A DNA stretch of 45,311 nt from Ophiosphaerella korrae (taxonomy: Eukaryota; Ascomycota; Dothideomycetes; Pleosporales; Phaeosphaeriaceae), in the NCBI GenBank assembly GCA_028456385.1, contig JALNQF010000335.1, positions 1 through 45,311 on the forward strand. The letters run 5' to 3'. The first letter of the stretch is position 1, and each line of letters begins with the position of its first letter. Below are positions 12,268 to 24,143 of the stretch, one piece after another. Under the pieces are notes generated by a model. The model was not told the origin of the DNA, searched no databases, and saw only the letters and a program-made list of their open reading frames with translations. The position numbers were made by a program, and so were the translations under genes.

Positions 12268-12555
12268 TTACGTAAAATAACTTAATAAGGTAGTTTTAAT
12301 AATTAACTAAAAAGAGTAAATAGTAAATAAAGCTATCTAAGTAAGTACTAGGTATATATACCTAGTAGCTTACTAAGCGCTAACTAAAAGTAGAAAGGTA
12401 GTTAAATATTAGTAAGTTGTAAACTTACTAATATATTAGTAAGTTCGAAATATTAGTAAGTTTTGTAATGTTAGTAAGTTTATAATGTTAGTAAGTTGCA
12501 AACTTACTAATATTAGTGCGAAAATAAGAGATATAAGAGATAACTCCCTTATAAA
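12268..12555. repeat. insertion within copy 3 rich in palindromes and TTAGTAAGTT repeats
   Basis: The complete element has no counterpart for these roughly 290 bases, which fall between RNase H and integrase. They contain an imperfect palindrome around 12348-12383 with arms TACTAGGTATA and TATACCTAGTA. At 12405-12514 there are about five copies of ATRTTAGTAAGTT, the outer ones continuing into the inverse AACTTACTAAT so that they can fold. No terminal inverted repeat or target duplication was found at the edges, so the class of insertion is unknown. A MITE or a local repeat expansion are both possible. Confidence 0.6.
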
Positions 12556-12639
12556 AATATAGAATAAAAGTCTATATAGATTATAAAAATCTTATAAGAT
12601 TTATAATAAATAAAGAGCTATCTTAACGTTATATAAGAT

Positions 12640-14043
12640 AGTAGGAGTTCTTATTAATATTTAACTTAGAAATTATATATATAAAAGAGAAAGATAATTA
12701 ATTTATAGATACCTTTAGTAGAAGACTAGACTTATAAAAAGAAGTAAGCACTACTAGTATAGTTCTAGTTAAGAATAAAGATAGATATTTAGTCCTAAAT
12801 ATACTTAAAATAGCTACTACACTTAAAAAAAAGAATAGCAAGCTAGATAAATAGATTTAGAAGATAATATAAGAAGTATCTAAAGAAATAAAAAAACTTA
12901 AAATCTAAGAAAGATTTATATAAGCCTATAGAAGAATATATATTCTAAGTAAGATCTAAAGAGAATTTATATAATAGTTCTATAAGCTACTAGTATATAG
13001 ATACTAGAGAATTAAGAAAATACTAAATAGGCTTCTAAGAGATTGTTATATTCCTAGAGTAAGATAACTAGTAGAAGAAGTACTAAGAGACTATATAGAA
13101 TATTATAGAAATAAGTATAATAGATACGTACTATATAGAATATTATAACTAGTTAAAGTACTAAAGTAACTCTAAAGAATAATAATAATAGACTTTATTA
13201 TAAAGCTACCTAAGTTAAAAGACCTAATATTAGGAGTTAAGTATAATAGAATTCTAATAATAGTAGATAAACTTATAAAATATATATACTTTAGACTATA
13301 TAAAGAGAAAAGTAGGATAGAAGTTACTATATACTAAGTTCTAAGAACTATAATTAGCTAGTATAGTACTCTAGATAAAATTATTATAGATAGAGATATA
13401 TAATTTATATTAAAACTATAGAAAATAATAATAGTATAATTAGGAATATAATACGTAATATTAATAGTATATTATCTATAAATAGATAAATAATTAGAAT
13501 AAAAAAACTAGATAGTAGAGTAATACTTAAGATACTACCTTAATTACAACTAGAATAACTAGGTATAACTATTACCTATAGTATAGTTAGTATACAATAG
13601 CGTAAAGAATATAGTAATAAGAGTATTACTTTTCTTTATAAACTATAGATTTAACCCTAATATATATTAGATACTAAGAAATATAGAATCTTAGACTTTA
13701 AAAGAAGAAAATTTTATAAATAGAATAAAAGAAATATATAATTAATTAAGATAGGATATAGAATTCTTATATAATTAAATAGTAAAGTATTATAATAGAA
13801 AGTATAAAAAAGGACCTTAATTTAAAGAGAAAGAAAAAGTATAGTTAGTATAGAAGAATATTATAAGTAAACAATCTAGTTTAAAACTAGATTACGTAAA
13901 AATTAGACTATATAAGATTAAGAAAGAAATTATACTAGTTATATTTAAAGTAAAGCTACTAAGTAAAATAAAGATATACTTAACTTTTTATATAGTACTA
14001 CTTAAAATAGTACTATAAAACGTAGAACTACTAGTATATAGAG
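12640..14043 (+). pseudogene. pol: integrase of chromovirus copy 3 (DDE core intact as residues)
   Basis: A zinc-binding-type N-terminal segment (about 12950-13130) is followed by the RNase-H-fold catalytic core. First Asp at 13191-13193 (IDFI), second Asp at 13389-13391 (DRD) and Glu at 13497-13499 give D-X35-E spacing between the last two, as in Gypsy integrases. The C-terminal part has a QxFxE(K)xxVW-type GPF/GPY neighbourhood. Integrase would insert the element copy into host DNA. The triad survives although many other codons are now TAA or TAG. Confidence 0.85.
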
Positions 14044-14223
14044 TAGATATATATAGAGAATAAGAAGAATAAGAAGTTAAAGAAATCCTAGAATATTAGT
14101 TTTATAATAGTAGAAACTACTACTTAGTAAAATAGATAAGAACTAATAAAAAAAGATAACTATAAGAAGATATATAAGAACTAGAAGATAACCTTAACTA
14201 CTTTAAGAAACTAGAAGAGTTCT
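14044..14223 (+). pseudogene. chromodomain at the integrase C-terminus, copy 3
   Basis: The frame shows the chromodomain signature: a VKEILEY start, a YYLVK segment with the following Trp turned into a stop, a second Trp-to-stop in the KKRWLQE position, and an acidic helix ending NLNYFKKLEEF. In chromoviruses this domain binds methylated histone H3 tails and steers insertion into heterochromatin. The same domain is at 18196-18375 in the complete copy. A chromodomain fits the nesting of these elements within one another. Confidence 0.82.
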
Positions 14224-14867
14224 AAAGTTAAAACCCTCTAGACTACTTAATAGTAAGCTAAGATAACTAATAATACTACTACTAGATAGAGAGGAGATAG
14301 AACTACTTAAGATAATAGGAGCTAGAGTAGCCTCTACTATATTCTTAAAATCTAACTTAGCTTCTAAAAGAATAGCCTATATAATAGATTTTTTATTATT
14401 TAAGGCTTTTATTTTATAAAGATAAACTAAATAAGTATAGTTTTTTACTTATATACTTAGAATATAATTACGTTCCTTTTTAGCCTCTATAATCTATAAT
14501 AATAGTTTTTCTTAAGCGTAGTTAATAGCTTTCCCTATTATAAATAAGTATAGATATATAAATAAGTATTTTTAACCTATACTTTACTAGTAATATACTT
14601 AATAAGTTATAAGATAAATAAGTATTAGCGTAAATATACGCCTTATAAGCCTTACTATATTTAAAAGAAAAATAAGTTAATAAGAGATTTAAAGACTTAT
14701 AATAAGAATAAGGAAATATTATAATACTATAATATAATACACGATTAGCTAATTAAAGATAATAAAGTGTAGACTTAGTAAGTATAGAAGAATATAAAGA
14801 ACTCTATATTAATAAAGAAATAGGATTAATAACTTTAGCTCTAGGCTAGAAGAACAAAAACCTATCT

Positions 14868-14881
14868 AGAAGAAGAGATAG
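14868..14881 (+). other. polypurine tract, copy 3
   Basis: AGAAGAAGAGATAG ends directly before the 3' LTR start (TATTATAGG). The complete element has AGAAGAGAGAATAG at the same place. This is the plus-strand primer site of reverse transcription. Confidence 0.75.
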
Positions 14882-15306
14882 TATTATAGGTATAATAGGA
14901 ATAAATAAAATAGAACTAATTAGTCTTAATATAAGCGCTAATATAGTATAAGACAAGTAAGGTAATAATATAGAGTAGGAAGTAAATTATAATATAGATA
15001 TATAGAAGTAATCTATAAATACGTATAATAGATTAACGTAATCAATAAATATATATAATAGATCGAGGTAATCTATATAGTTATATAAATAGATTAGTAA
15101 AAGTATATAGTTAGTAATAATATATATTATTAGGATAGTATTAGTAATCTAATCTCTAACCTAGAACGCTAATACTTAATATTATATATATAAATTAACT
15201 ATTATTTATAGTTATTACTAACTACTATATAAACTTCTAATATTACTTCTTAATCTACTAACTACTTCTAGGTTATTAGGAAGTTAACTCTAGTATACCT
15301 ATTACA
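14882..15306 (+). repeat. 3' LTR of chromovirus copy 3 (about 425 bp)
   Basis: It starts TATTATAGGTATAA and shares TAGAACTAATTAGTC with the other LTRs. It ends with GGTTATTAGGAAGTTAACTC and a final CCTATTACA. The middle is highly diverged. The bases just outside (TTGCG) would be the target duplication, but the 5' end that should carry the partner is missing. Confidence 0.8.
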
Positions 15307-17080
15307 TTGCGTTTAGAATATATATATATATACTTCTACTTCTAAATATTATTAGGAAAGAGGTAATTATAGAGATAAAGGTAATACTTTAACTTATACT
15401 TATACTAAGTTTAATAAAATATAAGTAGGAAGTAAAATAGGTTTATAACGCGTTTCTAATATAATATAGTGTAATTTCTTAATTCTATATAATTAAAAGC
15501 GTATCTTACTTAGTATAGCCTTCGATCTATTAAAGATCTTTATATTATATTTGTAAATATAGATTGTATATTATTAATATTAAAATAAGAAAAGCTACTC
15601 TACTTCCTATACTAAAGTAGTATAGAAGGTGTTATATTTAAGTAGAGAATAAAGTATTAGATTCTAGAAACTATAAGAATATAATTATAATACGATCTAA
15701 ACGCGTTTTAATAATAATACTAGGTATATATTTAATAGATTATTTCTAGTATATCTAGTAATATTATACTCTATTTTTATAATAAGTAGGTATAAGTACT
15801 ACTAGATTAGAAGATATTTTAGATAGATATGTTATATAAGAGTGTTAAGAGGTAGCTAGAAGATAATAGTACTTGCTATAGGCTATAGGAGATAGTAAAG
15901 GGATAATAGATAGTATTTAATAGTACTACTAGTATCTAAGAGAGAATAATACTTACTTTACTCTCTTTATAAGTATCGAGCCTTTTATACGCCTATATAG
16001 CGTACTAGCTCTACTTTAGATTATAACTATATAATGTTATAATCTTTAGTGTATTAGCTCTACCCCTAACTTGTACTAGAGTTTACGAGAGTCTTAAGTG
16101 TTTAACAAACTCTTGTTACAAAGAGATTAAATAGGAAATAGGTATTAATCTTAATTATAATATTTTACTTAGAGTATAATAAGTATAAAGAGAAAATATA
16201 AAATATATTTTAAACGCGATAGTAACTTATTTTAGTACTTACCCTAGGTAGAATTATTACTAATAACAACTCTCTAGAAATATATTAACTAAGCTTTACT
16301 ACTTACTTTAAGCTTATTAGTAAGCGTATAAAGAAGCTAGTATAATAGTATTATATCTATTAACGTAGATTTTATAGTACTATACTTAATATATATAGTA
16401 AGTAAATACTTAGTAAAAAGAAAGTATATTACGTTTAGATTATATTTATAACTTATTTAATAGGACTTAGCTAATATCTCTATATAATAAACCTATAATA
16501 GAGAGAGTAGAAATAGTAACTCTAATCTTGTATTCGATTCTACTATATTTACTTCTTAAGAAGTATTAATACTATAATTTAGTATACTCCTTATTATATA
16601 GATTCTACCTAGAGTTATATAAAAGCTCTCTTTAATATTAAATTAAAAGAAGAGTATTTTAATTTTTATAACTTGTTAATAGGTAAGTTTAAATAATTAA
16701 ATATAATTAGAACGTATTTTAAATATATTTTAGTATATAAAGAGACTATTGTAATTTAGAACTAGGCTAAGAATAAGAAGAACAAGGTGTTTACTACTAG
16801 GTTAGTTTAATATTGTAGCTAAATAAGTAAAGAAGTCTAGGATATATTAGAATTATATACTAATACTACTAAATAGGCTAGGTAAAAGGGATATTAAATA
16901 GGTATCTATATATCGCTTATTAAAGCTATATAAAAGTAAGATAAATTATAGAAATAGGTTTATAATATATTACTAACGCGTTTTAGTATAGCTTAAATAG
17001 ATTTCTAGGATATAAAGGAGTTTAATACCTATAATAAGTATAGTATTTACTATAACTATTATACTACTTTAAGTCTAAGT
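15307..17080 (+). pseudogene. degenerate plus-strand reading frame, left half, unidentified
   Basis: This is the host segment into which the complete chromovirus inserted. From about 16690 to 17080 a single plus-strand frame is interrupted only by TAA and TAG and looks like real protein: KNKKNKVFTTRLV, then SKEVQDILELYTNTTK-like, then DIKEFNTYNKYS. It carries on without a frame change at 24144 once the insertion and one copy of the duplication are removed. Upstream of 16690 protein-like pieces are visible but frames change. No known domain was recognised; the length and Gln-rich tail would fit a transposase or gag-like protein. AACGYGTT-type motifs recur at 15446, 15699, 16211, 16711 and 16974. 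Confidence 0.45.
17076..17080. other. target site duplication TAAGT, left copy
   Basis: Five bases directly before the left LTR, repeated at 24139-24143 directly after the right LTR. A 5-bp duplication is normal for Ty3/Gypsy integration. Confidence 0.95.
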
Positions 17081-17540
17081 TGTTATAGGCTCTTTAGGGT
17101 TAACTTCCTAATAGCCTAGATAGGTATTAGTAGATTGTAAGGTAATAATAAAAGCTTGTATAGTAATCTATAATAGGCTATAAACAATAGAAGATGTTTT
17201 GCAACTATCTTTATATTGTCGCTCGTAGTTAATAATTAAATTACTAATACTATCTTAATAATGTACATCTCTACTAACTATATAGTAATAATATCTTAGT
17301 AGCTTTATTACTTTATATTTACTAAGATCGCAAATTTATAAATTTGTTATATAATAGCTTTACGACTTTATATTTACTAAGATCGCGAATTTACGAATTT
17401 GTTACGTATCTATATTGTAGTTAGCTTCTTAGTTGAACTTATTATCCTATAGGTTGTTACCTTACTTATCCTATACTTTGTTAGTAGCTAAGCGTAGACT
17501 AATTAGTTCTATCTTGGTTTCCCTTGTTACTACTATAATA
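17081..17540 (-). repeat. 3' LTR of complete chromovirus copy 2 (left end)
   Basis: 460 bp, starting TGTTATAGGCTC and ending CTACTATAATA. It aligns over its whole length with 23679-24138. Inside, at about 17301-17406, a block of roughly 53 bp ending in GCGAATTTATAAATTTG or GCGAATTTACGAATTTG occurs twice in tandem; the shortened copy 1 LTR lacks it. Confidence 0.95.
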
Positions 17541-17554
17541 CTATTCTCTCTTCT
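17541..17554 (-). other. polypurine tract of copy 2
   Basis: On the minus strand this is AGAAGAGAGAATAG, ending exactly where the 3' LTR begins. It matches the tract of copy 3 at 14868-14881. Confidence 0.8.
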
Positions 17555-18189
17555 ACGCAGTCTCTTATTTCTCTATACTAGCGCTAAGGTTATTAATCTT
17601 ATATCTTTGTTAATCCTTAGTTCTTTGTTACTTTCTATACTATCCTAATCCTAGCGCAACAAACTTCTCCTTATAGCTCGTATTGTTTATAATAGGGTTA
17701 AGATATTCCCTTGTTGTTATTGTACTAAATTAGGTCTTTTATATCTTATATCTTCAAATAATAGTAAATACTATAACAAGTATATTCTTGCTAATATTTA
17801 GTATAAATACATTTCTTCTAGGGTTTTACTTATAGAGTGTAAGTGTTTAATTTCTATATAGTCTCTTTCTACTAAGTTGTATAGGGCGAGCTGTTAATAG
17901 GGCTTAAGCGTAATTATTGTTATAGCTTGCTATAGCTAAGGCTAAGTGTAAGTTAACTCTTTATAAGCTAGTAGAGCTTTATTCCTATATTAAGCGTCTT
18001 TGTAAGATAAAGGCTTATAATAATGCTAAGTTGTCTAAATAGTCTCGTGCCTTAGAGGCTAAATTAGATTTAGATAATGTAGTAGAGGCTACTCTAGCTC
18101 CTATTATATTAGGCGCTCCTATCGCCTCTCTATCTAGTAGTAGTATTATTAGTTTTCTTAATTCGCTACAAGGCGTTCTAGAGGGTTTT

Positions 18190-21100
18190 AACTTTAGAAC
18201 TCCTCTAGTTTCTTAGAGTAGTTAAGATTATTTTCTAGTTCTTATATTTCTTCCTATAGTTATCCTTTTTTGTCTATACCTATCTATTTTACTAGGTAGT
18301 AGTTCCTACTATTATAGAACTAGTATACTAAGATTTCTTTAACTTCTTATTCTTCTTATTCTCTATATATATCTACTTTGTATACTAGTAGTTCTGCGTT
18401 TTATAGTACTGTCTTAAGTAGTACTACGTAAAAGGTTAGGTATATCCTTATTTTGTTTAGTAGCTTTAATTTAAATATAACTAGCGTAACTTCTTCTTTA
18501 ATTTTATATAGTCTTATCTTAACGTAGTCTAATTTTAAACTTAGTTTCTTGCTCTTAATGTTTTTTTATACTAACTATACTTTTTCTCCTTTTCTAAATT
18601 AGAGTCCTTCTTTATATTTCTTGTTATAGTACTTTGCTATTTAATTATATAGAAATTCTACATCCTATCTTAATTACTTATATATATCTTTAAGTCTATT
18701 AGCGAAGTTTTCTCCTTTTAGAGACTAAGATGTCTCTAGTCTTAGTATTCTATATACACTAGGGTTAAATCTATACTTTATAAAGAAAGGTAATACTCTT
18801 ATTATCTTATTCTTTGCGCTATTGTATACTAACTATACTATAGGTAGTAACTATACTTAATTATTCTAGTTGTAGTTAAGATAGTATTTTAGGTACTGTT
18901 CTACTATCTAATTTATTCTTTCTAATTGTCTATCTATTTATAGGTAGTATATAGTAGATATTACGTATTTAATTCCTAATTATACTATTATCGTTCTCTA
19001 TAGTTTTAATATAAATCTTATATCTCTATCTATAATAATCTTGTCTAGTAGTCTATATTAACTAATTATAGTTCCTAGAACCTAGTATATAGTAACTTCT
19101 GTTCTACTTTTTTCTTTATATAGTTTAAAGTATAAGTATTTTGTAAGTTTATCTACTATTGTTAGGATTCTATTATACTTAACTCCTAATATTAGGTCTT
19201 TTAACTTAGGTAGTTTTGTAATAAAATCTATTATAATAACTCCTTATAGTTATTCTAGTACTTCTACTAGTTATAGCTTCTTGTATAGTATATATCTACT
19301 ATACTTATTTCTCTAGTATTCTATATAATCTTGTAGTACTTCTATTACTAGTTGTCTTGCTTTTAGGATATAATAATCTCTTAGTAGTCTATCTAGTGTT
19401 TTATTAATTCCTTAATATCTATATACTAGTAGTTTATAGAACTATTGTATAAATTCTCTTTATATTTTTCCTAGAATATACGTTCTTCTATAGGCTCTTG
19501 CAAGACTTTCTTAGATCTTAAGTTTCTTTATTTCTTTAGAGGCTTTTTTTATTTCTTCTTAAATCTATTTATCTAGCTTGCTACTCTTTCTTTTAAGTAT
19601 TGCAGCTATTTTAGGTATATTTAGGACTAAATATCCTTCTTTGTTTTTAACTAGAACTATACTAGTAGCGCTTACTTCTTTCTATAAGTCTAGTCTTCTA
19701 CTAAAGGCGTCTATAAATTAGTTATCTTTCTCTTTTATATATATAATTTCTATATTAAATATTAATAGGAATTCCTACTATCTTATATATTATTATATTA
19801 GTTCTTTATTTAGTATAAATCCTATAAGATTCCTATAGTCTATATAGACCTTTGTTTAGTATTTTACTCCTTATAGGTATACTCTCTATTATTTAAATAC
19901 TTTATAGATTGCTAGTATCTCTTTATTATAAATTAGATAGTTAAGCTCTACTAGCTTTATTTTCTTAGAGAAGTATTTAACTAAATATTCTTTCTTAGTC
20001 TTTAGGTCTTCTTGTATTAGTGCTATTCTATAGACTAAATTAGATGCGTCTGTTTTTACTATTGCTAGTAGGTCTAGGTTATATATCCTAATAACTAGGT
20101 TTTCTATAAACTTCTTTTTAATCTTCTTAAATACTTTATCGTATTCTTTTATCTATTTAAATAGTATATCCTTTTTTATAAGCCTTGTTATTAGTTCTAT
20201 ATCTTTAGACTATCTTACTATTAACTTTTTGTAAAAGTTAGCTAGGCTATAAAATTGTTGTACTTCCTTTAGGTTCTTAGGTATTAGCTATTCGTTAATT
20301 AATCTGATTTTTTCTAGATTAATCTTGATTTTTCCTAGTTTAATAATAAATCTAAGGAAGTCTATTTCCTTTGTATAGAATTCGCATTTTCTTATTTTAA
20401 AGAATAGTTTACTTTCTACTAGTTTTTCTAGTACTTTGTATATGTGCTATACCTATTCTTCTTCTATTTCTAAGAATATAAGGATATTATCTAGGTATAT
20501 AAATGTAAATATATCTAAGTACTCTCTTAGTACTATATTTATTCTTTCCTAGAAGGCTGCTAGTACGTTTATTAAGCTAAAGGGTATAACTAGGTATTTA
20601 TATAGTCTATATTGTGTTCTAAACGCTGTTTTCTATTTATTGCCTTTCTTAATTCTAATCTAGTAGTAGGCGTTCTAGATATCTAGTTTTGTAAAGATTC
20701 TTGCTTTCTATAGCCTATCTTGTATTATATCTATTTATAGTAAGGGGTATTAGTTCTTATTTATAATTGCGTTAGTTTTTCTAAAGTCTATATAAGGTCT
20801 TTTATTACTTATTCTCTTTTTATCTACAAATATAAGTCTATGTACTACTAAAGACTTAGATTCTTGTATCTATCTTTTCTTTAGTACGTTTTTAATAAAC
20901 GTTTGTTTAATCTTAGATTCTTCTTCTATTTTTCTATAAACTAGGCTCTATCCTATATTCTTATCTTCCTTTAGATCTATTACTAAATCCTATAGTTAGT
21001 GTTTTAGAAGGTAATCTTCTAGTTCTATAAGCTGTTTTTCTTATTTCTTGTATTCTTCTAGGAATTCTCCTTTATGTGTAACTATGTTAGCTTTTAATAT

Positions 21101-22500
21101 TTCTCTTTTAGGGTAGCTAATTCTGCCTATTCTCTAATTAATTCTTAGGTTAGTTATCTATAACTATAGCATTCCTAGTATTATATCTTGTTTATTATTA
21201 ATTGTAGTTATGTCTATAACTATATTCTTAATTATTATCCTTTCTAGTTCTAGCGTAGAGGGTATTGTTTTAAACCTTATAGGTTCCTAGAATAGTTTTT
21301 CTTTAATTATACTTAGTTGTTAAGGGTACTTCTTTATAGTATAGGTTATTCTTTAGCCTTCTATAAACTTCTTTAATATAAAGTTCTTTATAGCTCTACT
21401 ATTAATTATTAATTGTACTTTCTTTCCTTAATAAGTGCCTATCTTCGTAATATATAGGCCTCTTATACCTTCTAGCCTTTCTTACTTTAGTATTTTTCTA
21501 AATTGTCTATCTTCCTAAGGCTATAGCCCTATTTTAAGTTTGTGTTCTTCGTGTTTTAGATATTTATTGTACTTGTATTTGTACTATAGTCTTCTTTAGA
21601 CGTATTTCTTAGGTAGTTTTAGTCTAGGCCTTATTACTACGTAACCTTTTTCTAGTATTATTTCCTATCCTTAGATGTCTTCTACTAGAATTGCTCTTAT
21701 ATAGTTGTAGCCTTTTTTTCTTATAGGCTATACTTTATTATTTACTTTAGGGTTTTCGTGTATTATATAATTCTTTTCTAGGTATAATATCTATAATATT
21801 TTAAAGTAGGCTAGGTGTTTTAGGTTTGTTATTTTGTTATCCTCTTCCTAGTAACTATCTATTCTAGGTCTTGTGTTTATTAGGACGTAGTATACTATTA
21901 GTACTTGTAGTGTATAGGCTTTGTTAATCTATTGCGTTTTTCTTGTAAGGAACTACTATTCCTTTTGTATAAGTATTCTTCCTACTATAACTATATATTA
22001 CTTTATCTATTCTTAAAATAGTATAAACTTTATTTCTTTAGGATTACGTTCTTTCTAGTCTTTATACGCTTCCTCTATACTTATAACTAGTAAGTATTTC
22101 TAAACAAACTTCTATTCTTTGTTTTATTCTTCTATATCTATCGTTATATAGCTATTATAGCTATATATATCTAGCTAGGCGTATTCTATACCTCTTATAC
22201 TTTTCTATCTTTTACTTTCTCTTAGTCCTTTAGAGGAAGCTATAGTAGTCTCTTTATCTAGTACTAGTCCTTTAGCCTAGATTAATAGGGTCTAGGGCTC
22301 TTCCCTTTCTAAGTCTTCTATTAGTAAGTCTATTATATACGCTATTTCTTCTAGCTATACTTTTATCCTTTCTTTTATTACTACTACTCTATACTTTTAT
22401 AAGAACTATCCTACTCTTTATTTACTAGAAAGATGTATATAGTAGTTGTCTTTATAATAAAAAGTCTAATAGAGTATTACGTATTGTATTTCTTTACTCC
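18190..22500 (-). pseudogene. pol: pol of chromovirus copy 2 (protease region, RT, RNase H, integrase, chromodomain)
   Basis: Minus-strand domains in order: protease region (about 21900-21300, active site not resolved), RT with the catalytic box YLDN at 20486-20497 followed by ILIF, an FIIKLGKIKI-type connection (about 20310-20360), RNase H (about 19750-20150), integrase (about 18650-19700) and chromodomain (18196-18375, with YYLVK and an LEEF end). The catalytic Asp-to-Asn change in YLDD is the same as in copy 1. A short proline-poor tail continues to about 18000. Nearly every Trp and many Gln codons are TAG or TAA. Confidence 0.87.
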
Positions 22501-23640
22501 TAGCTACCTTTTCTTAAGGTTTAGCCTGTGCTTATAGTATTTCTTTCTTTTTCTCTATTATCTTTAACTAAGTTTCTTTATCTTTTTTATAGTCTTTACT
22601 TTTGTAGTTTTTTACGTAGTGTCCTAGTTTTCTATATTTATAATATACTATATCCTTTTTCTTCTTTAATTAGTAGTCTTTCGCGTAGTAGCCTTTTTTA
22701 CTATAGTTAAAACACGTAAAGTCTTTATTTTTCTTTCTCTTTCTATCCTTGTTTGCGTTAAGGATTATAGGGTCTCTAATATCCTAGTTTCTAGTTTAGC
22801 TACTATACTTGTTCTTTTTCTATTCTTAAAGGTCGTTATTAATTTAGATTACTTATTATTTTAGAGCTTCTAGTGTCCTAGGTTTCTCTATATATATTAT
22901 TTTGTATTAAATTTTTACGTTTAGCCCTTGTTTAAATTGTAATATAAGGGCTAATTTGTTCTATTCTATGTTTTAGCTTAGTTATTTAAATTATAATATA
23001 TATTCTAGAATACTCTTGTTTTATGTAAGCCTTTTAAGTTTCTCTTTAGCTTGTTAGGTAATATCTATATCTCTAAATGCTACTCTTATTTGTTTAGTAA
23101 AGTATTTATAGCTTCTAAAAATAGCTCTAGTTTTATCCTTTTAGGTTATTAGAGAATACGTTGTATAGTCTATCTAGTAGGGTTTGTACTATCTTATTAC
23201 GTCCTCTTCGAGGTATAGTCTAATATATATTACCTTCTTTTCTTCTATATTGAAGTGTAGTACTTGTACGTCTATCTAGAGTTATACTAATACTATAAAG
23301 GGTCTTAATTTTTCCCTTGTTCTATTAAACTTTTTAAGAATAGGTATCTTAGGTAGTTTCTTTATTGCACTTATTTCTAGTCGTTAAGTAATTAGCTCTA
23401 TCTAGTTTTAGCCTTCGATAATAGCTATAATTTATACTTTGTTCTATTTTAAGTAGTCTTGTAGTTCCTTGTTCTACGTTTCTAGTACTTTAATTACTAT
23501 CTTTATATCTTCCTTATTGTTAATTAGTTTGTTTATATAGTCCTTAATTGTTTCCTATATAGTACTATCTAACTTATAACTACTCTTAGGGGCTTTACTT
23601 ATTAAACTTTCTACTATCGTGTTAGCTAGACTATACGCTA
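22500..23640 (-). pseudogene. gag: gag of chromovirus copy 2, with two zinc-knuckle relics
   Basis: The capsid-like region occupies about 22900-23600 on the minus strand. Two CCHC knuckles follow at about 22610-22715. The first has kept its first Cys (CFNYSKKGYYAKDY), the other Cys and the His being Tyr. The second reads YYKYRKLGHYVKNY, with its His intact. The apparent plus-strand frame at 22528-22710 is antisense to this. Gag would form the particle and bind RNA. Confidence 0.8.
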
Positions 23641-23654
23641 CTTACGCTTTACTT

Positions 23655-23678
23655 CTCGTAATAACTAAATCGGTAAGG
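23655..23678 (-). other. primer-binding-site region of copy 2
   Basis: Immediately internal to the 5' LTR, the minus strand reads CCTTACCGATTTAGTTATTA. It differs from copy 1 only by C-to-T and G-to-A changes. The tRNA is not identified. Confidence 0.45.
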
Positions 23679-24138
23679 TATTATAGGCTCTCTAGGGTCG
23701 ACTTCCTAATAGCCTAGATAGGTATTAGTAGATTGTAAGGTAATAATAAAAGCTTGTGTAGTAATCTACAATAGGCTATAAATAATAGAAGATGTTTCGC
23801 AACTGTCTTTATATTGTCGCTCGTAGTTAATAATTAAATTGCTAATGCTATCTTAATAATGTACATCTCTACTAACTATATAGTAATAATATCTTAGCGG
23901 CTTTGTTGCTTCGTGTTTACTAAGATCGCGAATTTATAAATTTGTTATATAATAGCTTTGCAACTTCGTATTTACTAAGATCGCGAATTTACGAATTTGT
24001 TACGTGTCTATATTGTAGTTAGCTTCCTAGTCGAACTTATTATCCTATAGGTCGTTACCCTACTTATCCTATACTTTGTTAGTAGCTAAGCGTAGACTAA
24101 TTAGTTCTATCTTAGTTTCCCTTGTTACTACTATAATA
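23679..24138 (-). repeat. 5' LTR of complete chromovirus copy 2 (right end)
   Basis: 460 bp, the same length and ends as the left LTR. It keeps somewhat more CG and TG than the left copy, for example in the tandem block at about 23899-24005 (ACTTCGTATTTACTAAGATC). The element would be transcribed from here towards lower coordinates. Confidence 0.95.
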
Positions 24139-24143
24139 TAAGT
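24139..24143. other. target site duplication TAAGT, right copy
   Basis: Identical to 17076-17080 and directly adjoining the LTR end. Confidence 0.95.

Larger units (their letters stand above)
11264..15306 (+). mobile_element. chromovirus copy 3, 5'-truncated, plus strand
   Basis: This is the same family as copies 1 and 2 but clearly more diverged, in the opposite orientation. It starts in the middle of RT exactly where the copy 1 LTR ends, then runs through RNase H, a 290-bp insertion, integrase, chromodomain and a 3' LTR (14882-15306) preceded by a purine-rich tract. Leader, gag, protease and the first part of RT are missing. Its first bases (TTAGT) align with the interior of RT in the complete element, so the break is an insertion or recombination point and not a natural end. 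Confidence 0.88.
17081..24138 (-). mobile_element. complete chromovirus (Ty3/Gypsy) copy 2, 7058 bp
   Basis: Two 460-bp LTRs (17081-17540 and 23679-24138) frame an internal region coding on the minus strand for gag, protease region, RT, RNase H, integrase and chromodomain. A polypurine tract adjoins the left LTR and a primer-binding region adjoins the right. The 5-bp duplication TAAGT lies on both sides. LTR ends are TGTTATAG and its inverse, seen as TATTATAG where RIP has acted. All coding regions carry RIP stops, so it is immobile. It interrupts a degenerate plus-strand frame. The LTRs differ mainly by C/T and G/A changes, so divergence dating would be misleading. Confidence 0.95.

Noticed and set aside
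17433..17648. Plus-strand 71-codon frame in the left LTR
   Set aside because: It spans LTR, polypurine tract and the element's 3' end; leucine/serine-rich by composition only.
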